Shown here: piece by piece, positions 18,581 through 27,599 of the stretch | How the letters are laid out: every line of letters begins with the position of its first letter | Position numbering within the stretch: the stretch's first letter is position 1 | Assembly: GCF_000224085.1 (NCBI RefSeq) | Contig: NC_015945.1 | Location: 1,561,501 to 1,625,500 of the forward strand | Length of the DNA stretch: 64,000 bases | Source: Allomuricauda ruestringensis DSM 13258 | GTDB taxonomy: Bacteria > Bacteroidota > Bacteroidia > Flavobacteriales > Flavobacteriaceae | Direction of reading: 5' to 3' | Made by a program: the position numbers and the translations under genes | The notes under the pieces: model-generated | What the model saw: the letters and a program-made list of their open reading frames with translations, nothing else | What the model was told of the DNA's origin: nothing | Database searches by the model: none

Positions 18581-18764
18581 ATATCCTTTCAGTAAGATGA
18601 ATCAAATTGTATTCATCAAAAGTAGAAGCAAGCAACGGTTATTTTTGAGCTGATTTTACCAATGCCCCTGTAGGATTGGTGCAACTGGCTTTTCAATTGA
18701 CAACTAATTTTTTCACATTTCAACCAAAAAGAAGTATTCCTACATAAGCCGTTATAAAAACTGA

Positions 18765-19154
18765 TTATTTTTCCATATTCTTTAATTGGATTCCCAATGC
18801 CTTTGTGGATAATTGCACTTCTAAAAGAGAGAGCACCAAGGAAATCATAAGGAACACCAAACTGATTCCAAAAATAACATTGGCCCAAACACGCATTTCC
18901 ACATAGATCAAGAACATGGTTACTGCTGCCAACAAAAAACTGATAATGGCAGTTGCCTGCATATTTTTTATGATGCCCAAACGGGCCCGTAATTGGTTGA
19001 TCTGTTGTTTTAAGGGCTGGGCAGAGGTTTCCTCGAACTGTTTGTGCAATTGCCTAATCAAAGCTGCAATGGCCAAATACCGGGCGTTATAGGCCAACAT
19101 GGTCAAGGAAATGGCAGGAAAAAGAAGTGCGGGAATACTTAGGTTGAGCTGCAT
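18765..19154 (-). CDS. DUF2721 membrane protein
   Basis: 129 aa with three hydrophobic helices: residues about 5-30, 70-88 and 92-112. The cytoplasmic link contains RYLAIAALIRQLH and a charged coil. This arrangement and the pattern PALLFPAISLTMLAYNARY match DUF2721 proteins, whose function is unknown. Monocistronic, diverging from the M24 peptidase gene. Confidence 0.8.
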   Translation of the reverse strand: MQLNLSIPALLFPAISLTMLAYNARYLAIAALIRQLHKQFEETSAQPLKQQINQLRARLGIIKNMQATAIISFLLAAVTMFLIYVEMRVWANVIFGISLVFLMISLVLSLLEVQLSTKALGIQLKNMEK

Positions 19155-19182
19155 GTTTTCAATTTGATATGGAAGGTAAGAA

Positions 19183-19214
19183 TTTGTCTTCGGTAACGCA
19201 ATTACCTACATTTG
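19183..19214 (+). promoter_or_regulatory. Promoter of the M24 peptidase gene
   Basis: TTTG (19183-19186), 20-nt spacer, TACATTTG (19207-19214): an exact Bacteroidota-type promoter. The -7 box ends 20 bp before the ATG at 19234. Confidence 0.75.
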
Positions 19215-19233
19215 GGCAAATCAAATTAAACTT

Positions 19234-20526
19234 ATGAAATACGCTCAAATAGACAGCAATCTCTTTGTAAAGAACCGCAGGAAATTCATGGCCCAAATGA
19301 AGCCAAAAAGCATTGCGGTTTTCAATTCCAATGATATTTATCCGATCGGCGCGGACAGTACCTTGCCTTTTGAGCAAGATCGTGATATTTTTTACTTGAG
19401 CGGAGCGGATCAAGAAGAAACGATTTTATTGTTGTTCCCCGATGCCATGGACCCCAAGCACAGGGAAATATTGTTTGTAAGGGAAACCAACGACCATATT
19501 GCGGTTTGGGAAGGAGCAAAGCTCACCAAGGAAAAAGCAACCGAAGTATCGGGCATCGAGACCGTTTATTGGCTCACTGAGTTTGATAAAATCTTTTTTG
19601 ATTTGATGACGGAGGCGGACACGATTTATTTCAATACCAACGAACATTACCGTCAAGCAGTGGAAACCCAAACAAGGGAAGCACGATTTATCGAAAAATG
19701 CAAAAAGGAGTACCCAGCGCATCAATGGGCCAAGAGCAATCCTATTTTGCAAAACATCCGTGGTGTAAAAGAACCAGAGGAAATCGAGTTGATGGAAACC
19801 GCCTGCGATATTACCGAAAAAGGATTCAGAAGAATCTTGGAGTTTGTTAAGCCAGGGGTTTGGGAGCACGAAATTGAAGCAGAATTTTTGCACGAATTTG
19901 TTCGCAACCGTTCCAGAGGTTTTGCATATCCCCCTATTATTGCAGCGGGCAACAATGCCAATGTACTCCACTATTTGGAAAACAACAAAGAGGTGAAAGA
20001 CGGGGACATGATTTTGTTGGATCTTGCTGCCGAGTACGCCAACTATTCCAGTGATATGACCCGTACCATTCCTGTAAACGGGAAATTTACCGACAGGCAG
20101 AAACAAGTTTACAGTGCGGTGCTTCGCGTTAAGAACGAGGCAACAAAAATGTTGGTACCAGGTACAATTTGGGCCGAGTTCCATAAAGAAGTGGGTAAGC
20201 TTATGACTTCTGAACTTATAGGTTTGGGCTTGTTGGACAAGGCCGATGTGCAGAACGAAAACCCTGATTGGCCAGCCTATAAAAAATACTTTATGCACGG
20301 AACCAGTCATCACATAGGCCTGAACACCCACGATTATGGTGAATTGAAAAAACCGATGAAAGCCAATATGGTGTTTACGGTAGAACCAGGAATTTATATT
20401 CCAGCCGAAGGAATGGGAGTTCGTTTGGAAGATGATGTTGTAATTCAAGAAAAAGGAGAGCCTTTTAACTTAATGAGAAACATTCCCATTGAGATTGAAG
20501 AGATAGAGGAGTTGATGAATAAATAG
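19234..20526 (+). CDS. Aminopeptidase P family (M24B) metallopeptidase
   Basis: 430 aa. An N-terminal creatinase-like domain (about 1-170) precedes the pita-bread catalytic domain. Metal ligands are recognisable in LLDLAAEYANYSSDMTRT (first Asp replaced by the Ala-Glu context, second Asp in SSDMTR), HGTSHHIGLNTHDYG, VFTVEPGIY and GVRLEDDVV. Cleaves Xaa-Pro bonds at peptide N-termini in the cytoplasm (family knowledge). It has its own strong promoter; a 58-aa membrane ORF follows 5 bp downstream. Confidence 0.93.
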   Translation: MKYAQIDSNLFVKNRRKFMAQMKPKSIAVFNSNDIYPIGADSTLPFEQDRDIFYLSGADQEETILLLFPDAMDPKHREILFVRETNDHIAVWEGAKLTKEKATEVSGIETVYWLTEFDKIFFDLMTEADTIYFNTNEHYRQAVETQTREARFIEKCKKEYPAHQWAKSNPILQNIRGVKEPEEIELMETACDITEKGFRRILEFVKPGVWEHEIEAEFLHEFVRNRSRGFAYPPIIAAGNNANVLHYLENNKEVKDGDMILLDLAAEYANYSSDMTRTIPVNGKFTDRQKQVYSAVLRVKNEATKMLVPGTIWAEFHKEVGKLMTSELIGLGLLDKADVQNENPDWPAYKKYFMHGTSHHIGLNTHDYGELKKPMKANMVFTVEPGIYIPAEGMGVRLEDDVVIQEKGEPFNLMRNIPIEIEEIEELMNK

Positions 20527-20531
20527 ACCAG

Positions 20532-20708
20532 ATGAAGGGTTTACTGTTTATAGTACAACAATCAAACATTGAAAAAAAGATGGAAGAAGCTCCCGATAAC
20601 GCCTACGAAATAGGTGTGGTCATCGGGAGCTACCTCCCTTTTGTGGTATTGGCCGCCATTGCTTATACCATTTACTACTACAATAAAAAGAAGCGGGGTT
20701 CGGAATAA
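20532..20708 (+). CDS. Small single-pass membrane protein (58 aa)
   Basis: The ATG at 20532 opens a 58-codon frame ending at TAA 20706-20708. The first 25 residues are polar, one transmembrane segment runs from IGVVIGSYLPFVVLAAIAY (about 27-45), and a Lys/Arg tail follows (NKKKRGSE), giving an N-out/C-in topology. An internal ATG at codon 17 would shorten it to 42 aa. It starts 5 bp after the peptidase stop, so it is likely translationally coupled. Function unknown. Confidence 0.6.
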   Translation: MKGLLFIVQQSNIEKKMEEAPDNAYEIGVVIGSYLPFVVLAAIAYTIYYYNKKKRGSE

Positions 20709-20750
20709 TTTCTTTAGACCGTGTAACCTGTTTCAATAAAGTACCGTCAT

Positions 20751-20776
20751 ACCTTACAAATCAAAAGATGTAAGGT
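20751..20776. promoter_or_regulatory. Inverted repeat in the leader of the serine hydrolase gene
   Basis: Perfect 8-bp arms ACCTTACA (20751-20758) and TGTAAGGT (20769-20776) with a 10-nt loop, ending 3 bp before the ATG at 20780. It could be an operator or an RNA hairpin hiding the start region. There is no U tract, so it is not a terminator. Confidence 0.45.
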
Positions 20777-20779
20777 AAA

Positions 20780-21874
20780 ATGAAAAACAGACTTAATACG
20801 GGACTTCGATGGTTTCTGTTGATTGCTTTTTTAGTAGGGCTTCAACCGTTGTTGAACGCACAGGACATAGAGACCCAGATAGACAATAAGCTTAAAGAAA
20901 AATTTGCCAAAAACGGACCTGGTTCTGTTTTTTTGGTAGCAAAAAAGGGTAATGTCATTTACAAAAAAGCGTTTGGTTTGGCCAACCTTGAACTTCAAGT
21001 GCCGATGGAAACCAAGAATGTCTTCGAAATCGGCTCCATGACCAAACAATTTACTGCTGTTTCCATTTTAATGTTGATGGAAGAGGGAAAATTGCAATTG
21101 GATGATGAAATAATCGAATACATTCCCGATTATCCCACACGCGGCCACGTAATCACCATTCACCACTTATTGAACCATACTTCAGGAATAAAAAGCTTTA
21201 CAAGCATGAAAGGGCTCAACGCTATCGCGAACAATAACATGGAACCGTTGGAGATGATTGATTTTTTTAAGAACGAGCCCATGGACTTTCACCCCGGCGA
21301 AAAATTTAAATACAACAATTCGGGCTATATCATTTTAGGCTATATTATTGAAAAAGCTTCGGGTATGGGATATGCCGATTTTGTGGAAAAGCATATTTTC
21401 AAAAAACTGGGAATGTCGTCGTCCTATTATGCAAGACGTTCAAAAGTGATACCGAACAGAGCTTCCGGCTATCATAAAAGAGAAGACTATATCAACGCTA
21501 GGCATATCAATTATTCCATCCCTTTTGCATCGGGATCCTTAATGTCAACTGTGGATGATATGTTAAAGTGGGAACAAGCGATCAAGAACCATATATTGCT
21601 CAGTAAGGAAAGCACAAGAAAGGTTTTTACGAATTATACCTTGAACAATGGGGAACTGACCAATTATGGCTATGGGTGGCATGTCAAAACCATGAATGGC
21701 AGTAAGAGTCTTGAACATGGAGGCTCTATTTTTGGGTTTAAATCCATGGGTGTTTATTTGCCCGAAGAGGATATTTATGTGATAGGCCTAAGTAATTGTG
21801 ATTGTAACTCACCTACAAAAATTACACGTGAAATAGCTGAAATGACCTTGAACAATAACGATTTTGGGAGGTGA
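20780..21874 (+). CDS. Serine hydrolase, beta-lactamase class C family
   Basis: 364 aa with a signal peptide (cleavage near LNAQ, about residue 28). Penicillin-binding fold: Ser86-x-x-Lys89 (SMTK), Tyr178-x-Asn180 (YNN) and His313-Gly-Gly. Family members are periplasmic or exported D-aminopeptidases, esterases or DD-peptidases; the exact substrate cannot be told. Monocistronic, with an 8-bp inverted repeat right at the start. Confidence 0.9.
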   Translation: MKNRLNTGLRWFLLIAFLVGLQPLLNAQDIETQIDNKLKEKFAKNGPGSVFLVAKKGNVIYKKAFGLANLELQVPMETKNVFEIGSMTKQFTAVSILMLMEEGKLQLDDEIIEYIPDYPTRGHVITIHHLLNHTSGIKSFTSMKGLNAIANNNMEPLEMIDFFKNEPMDFHPGEKFKYNNSGYIILGYIIEKASGMGYADFVEKHIFKKLGMSSSYYARRSKVIPNRASGYHKREDYINARHINYSIPFASGSLMSTVDDMLKWEQAIKNHILLSKESTRKVFTNYTLNNGELTNYGYGWHVKTMNGSKSLEHGGSIFGFKSMGVYLPEEDIYVIGLSNCDCNSPTKITREIAEMTLNNNDFGR

Positions 21875-21970
21875 TTGCCAATTTGTTTGATTTTTATCCC
21901 GAAATCTCGGAAATTGGAGAAGTCTAAAAAGAAAGATTGAATGTCCGCAATGTGTCATAATATTACCAAC

Positions 21971-22060
21971 GTCACCCTGAACTTGATTCAGGGTCACATA
22001 AAGATGCTCATGTTCAGCAGGATGAGATGTTGAAACAAGTTCAACATGACGCCAAAAACA
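21971..22060. repeat. Flavobacterial intergenic hairpin repeat
   Basis: Two hairpins in a row: CCCTGAA-CTTGA-TTCAGGG (21975-21993) and TGTTGAAACAAGTTCAACA (22029-22047). The first recurs around 6735-6755 (CCCTGAAACAAGTTCAGGG). Could act as bidirectional transcript ends but has no U tract. Confidence 0.6.
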
Positions 22061-22097
22061 TCATTATGACATTAAACGGACAATCAGTAAAGAAAGC

Positions 22098-22745
22098 ATG
22101 CCTAAGACGTTTCCAATGAGTCAGGATAGAAAACTTTACCGGACCGCATTTGCTCTGGCCCTGTTCACCATTTTTTACAACATTGCCGAGGGGATTATTT
22201 CCACCTATTTGGGTTTTGAGGATGAAAGCCTTGCGCTATTTGGTTTTGGAACCGATAGCTTTATCGAGGTGATTTCCGGACTGGGCATTGCCCACATGGT
22301 TTTGCGCATCCAAAAGAATCCGGACAGCAATCGCGACAATTTTGAGCGAACCGCCCTTAGGGTTACAGGGGCGGCTTTTTATCTTTTGGTTGTCGGATTG
22401 GTCATTTCCAGCATTTATAATATTTGGACGGGGCACAAACCTTTGACGACCTTTTGGGGAGTCATCATTTCAGCAATATCCATACTCATTATGTGGATTT
22501 TGGTCTGGTGGAAACGCAAAGTAGGTCATAAACTGAATTCAGCACCAATTTTGGCCGATGCCAATTGCACGTTGGTCTGCGTGTACATGTCCATCATCTT
22601 ACTGGTGAGCAGTGGGATCTACGAACTTTTTAAGATTCCTTATATTGATAGTATCGGTACTTTGGGATTGGCCTATTTTGCTTTTTCCGAAGGAAAGGAA
22701 TGTTTTGAAAAGGCCAGGAGCAATAAACACTGTGGTTGTGATTGA
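22098..22745 (+). CDS. Cation-efflux (CDF)-like membrane protein
   Basis: 215 aa with five to six hydrophobic helices. The segment ESLALFGFGTDSFIEVISG resembles the metal-binding helix of cation diffusion facilitators (DSLxxGxDSxxE). Helix 5 carries ADANCT, like the second metal-site Asp of that family. The usual cytoplasmic C-terminal domain is absent, so it is a compact branch. It ends in HCGCD, a possible metal-binding tail. Inferred to be an inner-membrane divalent-cation transporter; the metal is unknown. An alternative start is Met7. Confidence 0.8.
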   Translation: MPKTFPMSQDRKLYRTAFALALFTIFYNIAEGIISTYLGFEDESLALFGFGTDSFIEVISGLGIAHMVLRIQKNPDSNRDNFERTALRVTGAAFYLLVVGLVISSIYNIWTGHKPLTTFWGVIISAISILIMWILVWWKRKVGHKLNSAPILADANCTLVCVYMSIILLVSSGIYELFKIPYIDSIGTLGLAYFAFSEGKECFEKARSNKHCGCD

Positions 22746-22932
22746 TAAAATGTCTTTACTCAAGTAGCCTTTAATCAAAACGCTTCAAAAAGTATTTGAT
22801 TCAAAAAATAGAGCATTGGCCACTCCTTCATTAGGGAGCGCTTGGCCAGTTTCAACAGAGCAGTTGATCATATCATCTTTTGTCGGCAAGAAATATCTAT
22901 TTTAGTTTGTAAAACACATAAAATCATTTACT
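22746..22932. other. Short intergenic region with imperfect hairpin
   Basis: 187 bp. Contains TTGGCCACTCC...GGGAG-CGC-TTGGCCA (22816-22848), an imperfect inverted repeat that is also a direct repeat of TTGGCCA. No U tract follows. Nothing else seen. Confidence 0.4.
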
Positions 22933-23742
22933 ATGAACAAACTGGAAAAGGCAAGACAAGCGATTTTGGATTATCCACTCAAGGAATATTTTGAAATAAT
23001 TGGAATAGAAGCTTCAGACTATATTTTTTCAAACGAACACATTTCAGAAGGTTTGCAGTTTTGTATTGACGTAGTCAACGATAAAGTGTTAAATGAGTCT
23101 GATATTCCAATTGGCTCATCAAAGAGTTTGGGAGCTCCTCACCTTCCAAAAATCGTGGATTTGGAATCATTGAAAGGCTATGACTTTTTGGTTCAATTTA
23201 ATTTTGAGGAATTAAAACCTTGTGATATTTTCGATTTTTTTCCAAACAAGGGCATTGTTTACTTATTTTATGACTTCAACAGCGTATCGGCAAAAGCGTT
23301 GTATTTTGATGGAGATTTTGAGCAGTTGGAAGTATTTGAAAAGGCAGGGGATAATTCAAAGAATAAATTTTCATCTCAATCAAAAAGGGAAAATCCATCA
23401 AAAATAACTTTCGATGCTGGATTTACATTTGGAAATTGGGATGAGAGAGAAGAAATAACCAAAGTAATTCCAAAGGAATTGAAAGCGACTCTATCAGAGA
23501 TTTTTGGCTTCTCCAATCTTGATCCGTTGCGTTATGATTTTAACAAGGAAATATCTGGCAGTATTCTTGGCAAACCAACGTTTCTTATTGATGATGAAGG
23601 GTATGATAACCCGTTTTTGGACGACTATATTTTGTTATACGACTATTGTTTTGGGGACAATTACCTCCATTTTTGGATTGCCCCTGAGAATTTAAAAAAA
23701 CGTGATTTTTCCAGGATTGAGGTAACAGTCTCTGTTGGGTAA
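22933..23742 (+). CDS. YwqG family protein (DUF1963)
   Basis: 269 aa soluble protein. The IGSSKSLGAPHLP segment and the following FLVQFNFEELKP and GIVYLFYDF are the family signature (in relatives G-G-x-P-x-L-P and Q-I-x-L). A C-terminal DDYILLYDYCFGDN / LHFWIAPENLKKRDFS block also fits. Function unknown; members often occur in toxin-immunity or stress contexts. Codon use is visibly AT-richer than its neighbours, hinting at transfer. It is followed 27 bp later by a methyltransferase gene. Confidence 0.83.
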   Translation: MNKLEKARQAILDYPLKEYFEIIGIEASDYIFSNEHISEGLQFCIDVVNDKVLNESDIPIGSSKSLGAPHLPKIVDLESLKGYDFLVQFNFEELKPCDIFDFFPNKGIVYLFYDFNSVSAKALYFDGDFEQLEVFEKAGDNSKNKFSSQSKRENPSKITFDAGFTFGNWDEREEITKVIPKELKATLSEIFGFSNLDPLRYDFNKEISGSILGKPTFLIDDEGYDNPFLDDYILLYDYCFGDNYLHFWIAPENLKKRDFSRIEVTVSVG

Positions 23743-23769
23743 TAACGAGCAAAAATTTAAATAGTAAGT

Positions 23770-24378
23770 ATGGATAAAAAAGACCATTGGGAAACCGTTT
23801 ACGAAACCAAAAACCCCGATGAGGTAAGTTGGACGCAGGAGATTCCACAGACCTCTCTGGATTTTATCCATTCTTTTGGATTGGACAAAACATCCAAAAT
23901 TATTGATGTGGGTGGTGGCGATAGTAAACTAGTCGATTTTTTGCTCGATGAGGGGTTTGAAAATGTTACCGTACTCGATATATCGGGCAAGGCCATTAAA
24001 AGAGCCAAAGAAAGGTTGGGGGATAGGGCTCAAAAGGTAAAATGGATTGAAAGTGACATTACCAAATTTAAACCTAAAGAAACTTATGATGTTTGGCATG
24101 ATCGAGCCACATTTCATTTTTTAACTGAATCAAATCAGATTCAAACCTATGTGGAATTGACCAATAAAGCCGCCGTGGGCTACATGGTCCTGGGAACCTT
24201 CTCCGAAAATGGACCAAAAAAGTGCAGCGGTCTCGACATCAAACAATATAATGAACAGCAAATGGAGGCAACGTTTAAGGGATTTGATAAAATAGAATGC
24301 AAGACTGAGGACCACATCACGCCTTTTGGCACCACACAGCATTTTATCTTTTGCAGTTTTAAAAGAAAACAAGATTAG
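23770..24378 (+). CDS. Class I SAM-dependent methyltransferase
   Basis: 202 aa. The N-terminal DHWETVYETKNPDEVSW is typical of a widespread small-molecule methyltransferase group. Motif I is IIDVGGGDSKLVDFL, the acidic VTVLDIS ends the second strand, and motif IV-like YDVWHDRATFHFL follows. Substrate unknown. The last 4 bp overlap the 3' end of convergent brnQ. Confidence 0.85.
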   Translation: MDKKDHWETVYETKNPDEVSWTQEIPQTSLDFIHSFGLDKTSKIIDVGGGDSKLVDFLLDEGFENVTVLDISGKAIKRAKERLGDRAQKVKWIESDITKFKPKETYDVWHDRATFHFLTESNQIQTYVELTNKAAVGYMVLGTFSENGPKKCSGLDIKQYNEQQMEATFKGFDKIECKTEDHITPFGTTQHFIFCSFKRKQD

Positions 24379-25682
24379 CTTGAAGCAGCTGTTTCTTTAC
24401 TGTTGGTGATGTTCGAAACAATAAAGGCAATCAACGCTGGAAACACCCATCCCATTTGGTGTTGGCCCAACGGAATCCAATCAACATAAGGGGAAATAAA
24501 CCCACCAAGGCCGATGCTTCCCAAAAAATCGGGAATGCTGAACAGAATAGTCACTCCAATTACCCGTTGAAACACCTTGGGCGAACCCCATTTTTTTGGA
24601 ACCACATTCAGTAAAATCAAAATTATGGTAATGGGATAAATAAACATGAGTGATGGAACAGCTACGGTAATAATGTAGCCAACATCAAACTGCCCCACCA
24701 ATACTCCCAGCGAGCAACCGATAAAGGCCGTAATCCGATAGGCCGATATAGCATTGTTGAACCTTCCTTTAATAAAATCCGAAGTTCCGGTTACGATTCC
24801 TACCGCTGTGGTAAAGCAGGCCAAGCTTACCAAAATACTGAGCAATATATTGGCCGTTTGCCCCAAGGTTTTTGTGCTGATTCCCCTTAGAAGAGCAGTT
24901 CTGGAAATATCGGTATCAAAAGCATCCCCGAACAATGCACCTGTGAGGATAAGGCCCCCGTACACCAAGAACAGCCCAATTCCCGCCCAAAGACCTGCTC
25001 TCCCAATAAGTCTCTTTTTATCTTTGAATGAAGCGGCTTTTTCCTTTAGGTTGATGGATATGATGATTACCGCCCCTACGACCACGGCACCAATCGCATC
25101 AAAAGTTTGGTAACCCTCCAAAATGCCCGAACTAAAGGGTTGGCCCATTTCTGATGGTACAAAATCAAAGTCCAATGCAAAGACAGCCGTTGCTATCATT
25201 ATTAATAAGATAATCAGGATGCCTGGCGTTAATAGCTTGCCCAATGTATCTAAAACTTTGGAACGATTGATGACAAACACAAATACCAACATAAAATAGA
25301 TTAGGCTGGTTAGCAACGAAGAAGAATCCGAAAAGGGCTGGACGGCCATTTCATGCGTTACCGATGCGGTTCTGGGCGATGGCAAAGCGATGGCGATGGC
25401 ATAAATTAAATAACAGTACACCACACTAAATGTAGGAGAAACTTTTTTGGCAAAATCGAACAGGGTGCCCTGCAATTTGGCATGGGCAATAATGCCCAAA
25501 ATTGGGATAAGGACGCCCGAAATGCAAAATCCCAAGGTGACCAACCACCATAAATCTCCTGATTTAAATCCCAATAATGGAGGCAAAACAAGGTTTCCCG
25601 CACCAAAAAAGAGGGAAAAAAGCGCAAAAGATGTAATTATTAAAGATTTCTTGCCGGTGGATTGTTGATAATTTGTTTTCAA
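24375..25682 (-). CDS. brnQ: Branched-chain amino acid carrier protein
   Basis: 435 aa inner-membrane transporter with about 12 hydrophobic helices. The N-terminal signature FALFSLFFGAGNLVLPPLLG and the later AIAIALPSPRTASVTHEM are diagnostic of the LIVCS (BrnQ) family, which imports Leu, Ile and Val with Na+ or H+. It converges on the methyltransferase gene. A TCATCGA-type motif shared with the subtilase upstream region lies 60-90 bp upstream. Confidence 0.93.
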   Translation of the reverse strand: MKTNYQQSTGKKSLIITSFALFSLFFGAGNLVLPPLLGFKSGDLWWLVTLGFCISGVLIPILGIIAHAKLQGTLFDFAKKVSPTFSVVYCYLIYAIAIALPSPRTASVTHEMAVQPFSDSSSLLTSLIYFMLVFVFVINRSKVLDTLGKLLTPGILIILLIMIATAVFALDFDFVPSEMGQPFSSGILEGYQTFDAIGAVVVGAVIIISINLKEKAASFKDKKRLIGRAGLWAGIGLFLVYGGLILTGALFGDAFDTDISRTALLRGISTKTLGQTANILLSILVSLACFTTAVGIVTGTSDFIKGRFNNAISAYRITAFIGCSLGVLVGQFDVGYIITVAVPSLMFIYPITIILILLNVVPKKWGSPKVFQRVIGVTILFSIPDFLGSIGLGGFISPYVDWIPLGQHQMGWVFPALIAFIVSNITNSKETAASS

Positions 25683-25741
25683 TACAGTATATTACAAAAG
25701 CGTTTTTGAGCGAAAAAAGATAGCTTTTTGTCGATTTTATT

Positions 25742-25771
25742 GCATTTCATCGAAAAAAATACTTTATCGAT
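25742..25771. promoter_or_regulatory. Shared motif GCATTTCATCGAA / TTTATCGAT upstream of brnQ
   Basis: GCATTTCATCGAA (25742-25754) followed by TTTATCGAT (25763-25771). The same pair of words, with slightly wider spacing, occurs at 44253-44286 upstream of the subtilase gene. Preceded here by another TCGAT (TTGTCGATTTTATT). Possibly a binding site for an unidentified regulator. Confidence 0.4.
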
Positions 25772-25925
25772 GCGATTACAAAATAAAAAGTTATCAACAT
25801 CCGTTCCTATTAAAAGTTGAACCACTTAAAAATATTTTTATAACACAAAATTACTATTCACCAATTTAAGCATTTTCGAAGCTCCATATCGTAAATCATT
25901 GCTTTTCTCCAAACAACACCAGCTT

Positions 25926-26180
25926 ATGAAAACAACTACTACACAGCATGGCAACAAATTCTCTTCTTTCTTTTGCAGTCTGTTCGGGCACCATTACACG
26001 GTTTCCAAAAAAGTGACCCAACACATAAAAGAATACAAATGTGTTCATTGCCAAAAACAGGTTACTACGGATGTTACTGGTAAACTTTCTGCATTGACTC
26101 CGCAAATGCAAGAAATCAACAGTACATTGGAAGATATGTACCGAAAACGAAAAAGCAGGGTAGTGCACCAAGTGGCATAA
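25926..26180 (+). CDS. Small zinc-ribbon-like protein
   Basis: 84 aa from the ATG at 25926. An FCSLFGHHY segment and a CVHCQK pair are spaced like a short zinc finger (Cys, His-His, Cys-x2-Cys). The C-terminal half is a charged helix (MQEINSTLEDMYRKRKSR). It resembles small DUF1660-type CxxxGH...CxxC proteins, but I cannot assign it. An upstream ATG at 25899 would add nine residues. Monocistronic, between divergent brnQ and convergent thiL. Confidence 0.65.
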   Translation: MKTTTTQHGNKFSSFFCSLFGHHYTVSKKVTQHIKEYKCVHCQKQVTTDVTGKLSALTPQMQEINSTLEDMYRKRKSRVVHQVA

Positions 26181-26299
26181 CCCTTTTTTATTTTAGAAAA
26201 GGCCCAAATCTTATCCCGGAAACTTAAGTAATTGCCTACTGCTAATGGTTGCGTGCCCCAATGCCATGATGTAGGGATGCCCTTGATTTTCGGGATTTT

Positions 26300-27352
26300 T
26301 TATTGATTTTCGTTAAAGGAATTCCATCCCTGAGCCGTAATCGGAATTTTGGTCTCTGCCCTTGTAATCAGGTGGACGCCTTCGCTCTTTTCGGTCATGT
26401 GACCGATTACCGTTAGGTTCGGGTTCCCTTTTATTTTAGGAAAATCTGCTTGGTCGATCGTGAATAACAATTCATAATCCTCACCACCGCTCATGGCGAT
26501 CATGGTACTGTCCATTTTAAATTCTTCGGAAGCGGAAATCACCGTGGGGTCCAAGGGAATTTTATCCTCAAAAACATTGCAGCCCACCTCGCTGTGCTTG
26601 CACAAGTGCATTACTTCGGAAGATAGTCCATCACTAATATCGATCATGGAAGTTGGTTTTACTTCCAGCTTTTTGAGCAAATCCACAATATCTTTTCGGG
26701 CTTCGGGCTTCAACTGTCTTTCTACGATATAGGAATAGGGCTCTAGGTCGGGTTGGCTGTTGGGGTTGACCTTGAAGACTTCTTTTTCACGTTTCAGGAC
26801 TTGTAATCCCAAATAAGCACCACCTAAATCGCCGGTAACAACGAGTAAATCATTGGGCCTGCTTCCTTTTCGGTAAACGATGTCGTTTTCATTGGCCGCT
26901 CCAAGGGCAGTAACGCTAACAATCATTCCCCTAGTGGAAGAAGTAGTGTCGCCTCCTACCAAATCAACATTGTACAGTTTGCAGGCCAAGGCCACGCCTT
27001 CGTAAAATTCTTCAAGCGCTTCCAAAGGAAACCTGTTGGAAATGGCCAGTGAAACGGTGACCTGCGTGGCCATGGCATTCATGGCATAAATATCGGAAAG
27101 GTTAACCATCACCGATTTGTATCCCAAATGCTTTAGGGGCATGTAGCTCAAATCAAAATGAACACCCTCAACCAACATATCGGTGGACACAATGGTTTTT
27201 TTGCCCTCGTAATCCATTACGGCAGCGTCATCCCCGACCCCGATGAGGGAGGATGGTTGATTGAGTTTAAAGTTTTTGGTAAGATGTTCGATCAGGCCAA
27301 ATTCGCCCAATTCTTCCAACGATGTACGTTCTTGATTCTTGTCTTCTAGCAT
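26300..27352 (-). CDS. thiL: Thiamine-phosphate kinase
   Basis: 350 aa from the ATG at 27352 (MLEDKNQ); the longer frame to 27457 adds 35 residues rich in Tyr/His that do not fit. Features: LIGVGDDAAVM, TDMLVEGVHFDLSYMPLKHLGYKSVMVNLSDIYAM (in parts TDMLVEGVHFD and NLSDIYAM), GGDTTSS, TGDLGGAYLGL, DISDGLSSE and GGEDYELLFT. It phosphorylates thiamine monophosphate to the pyrophosphate cofactor (AIR-synthase-like fold). Single gene; no TPP riboswitch seen. Confidence 0.95.
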   Translation of the reverse strand: MLEDKNQERTSLEELGEFGLIEHLTKNFKLNQPSSLIGVGDDAAVMDYEGKKTIVSTDMLVEGVHFDLSYMPLKHLGYKSVMVNLSDIYAMNAMATQVTVSLAISNRFPLEALEEFYEGVALACKLYNVDLVGGDTTSSTRGMIVSVTALGAANENDIVYRKGSRPNDLLVVTGDLGGAYLGLQVLKREKEVFKVNPNSQPDLEPYSYIVERQLKPEARKDIVDLLKKLEVKPTSMIDISDGLSSEVMHLCKHSEVGCNVFEDKIPLDPTVISASEEFKMDSTMIAMSGGEDYELLFTIDQADFPKIKGNPNLTVIGHMTEKSEGVHLITRAETKIPITAQGWNSFNENQ

Positions 27353-27563
27353 TTTGCAAAAATAATGAGGATAATTGTAAATTTTGGTGTGGGACGGAAC
27401 ATAAATTTTTTTCGTTGAAATGATGTGATAAATAAAGGAAAATCCATGAGAGTACAAGCTATACAGGCATTGTGGCCAAGCAGGTCAATTTTCCATAAGG
27501 AACACCTATGGAATCATTCGTTATAATAATGTTAGTTGCTATGGTAAAACCCTACATATACAG

Positions 27564-27571
27564 TATATTTG
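27564..27571 (+). promoter_or_regulatory. Candidate -7 box of the suf operon
   Basis: TATATTTG fits TAnnTTTG and lies 28 bp upstream of the ATG at 27600. The nearest TTG is 25 bp upstream, further than usual. It is the only good box before the first suf gene. Confidence 0.5.
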
Positions 27572-27599
27572 TGGGCTATTTAGATTAAATACAAGTAAG

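Noticed and set aside
19426..20448. Long minus-strand ORF of 340 codons opposite the M24 peptidase gene
   Set aside because: It is antisense to a well-conserved gene, rich in Phe/His/Cys typical of reverse frames of AT-moderate coding DNA, and has no recognisable motif.
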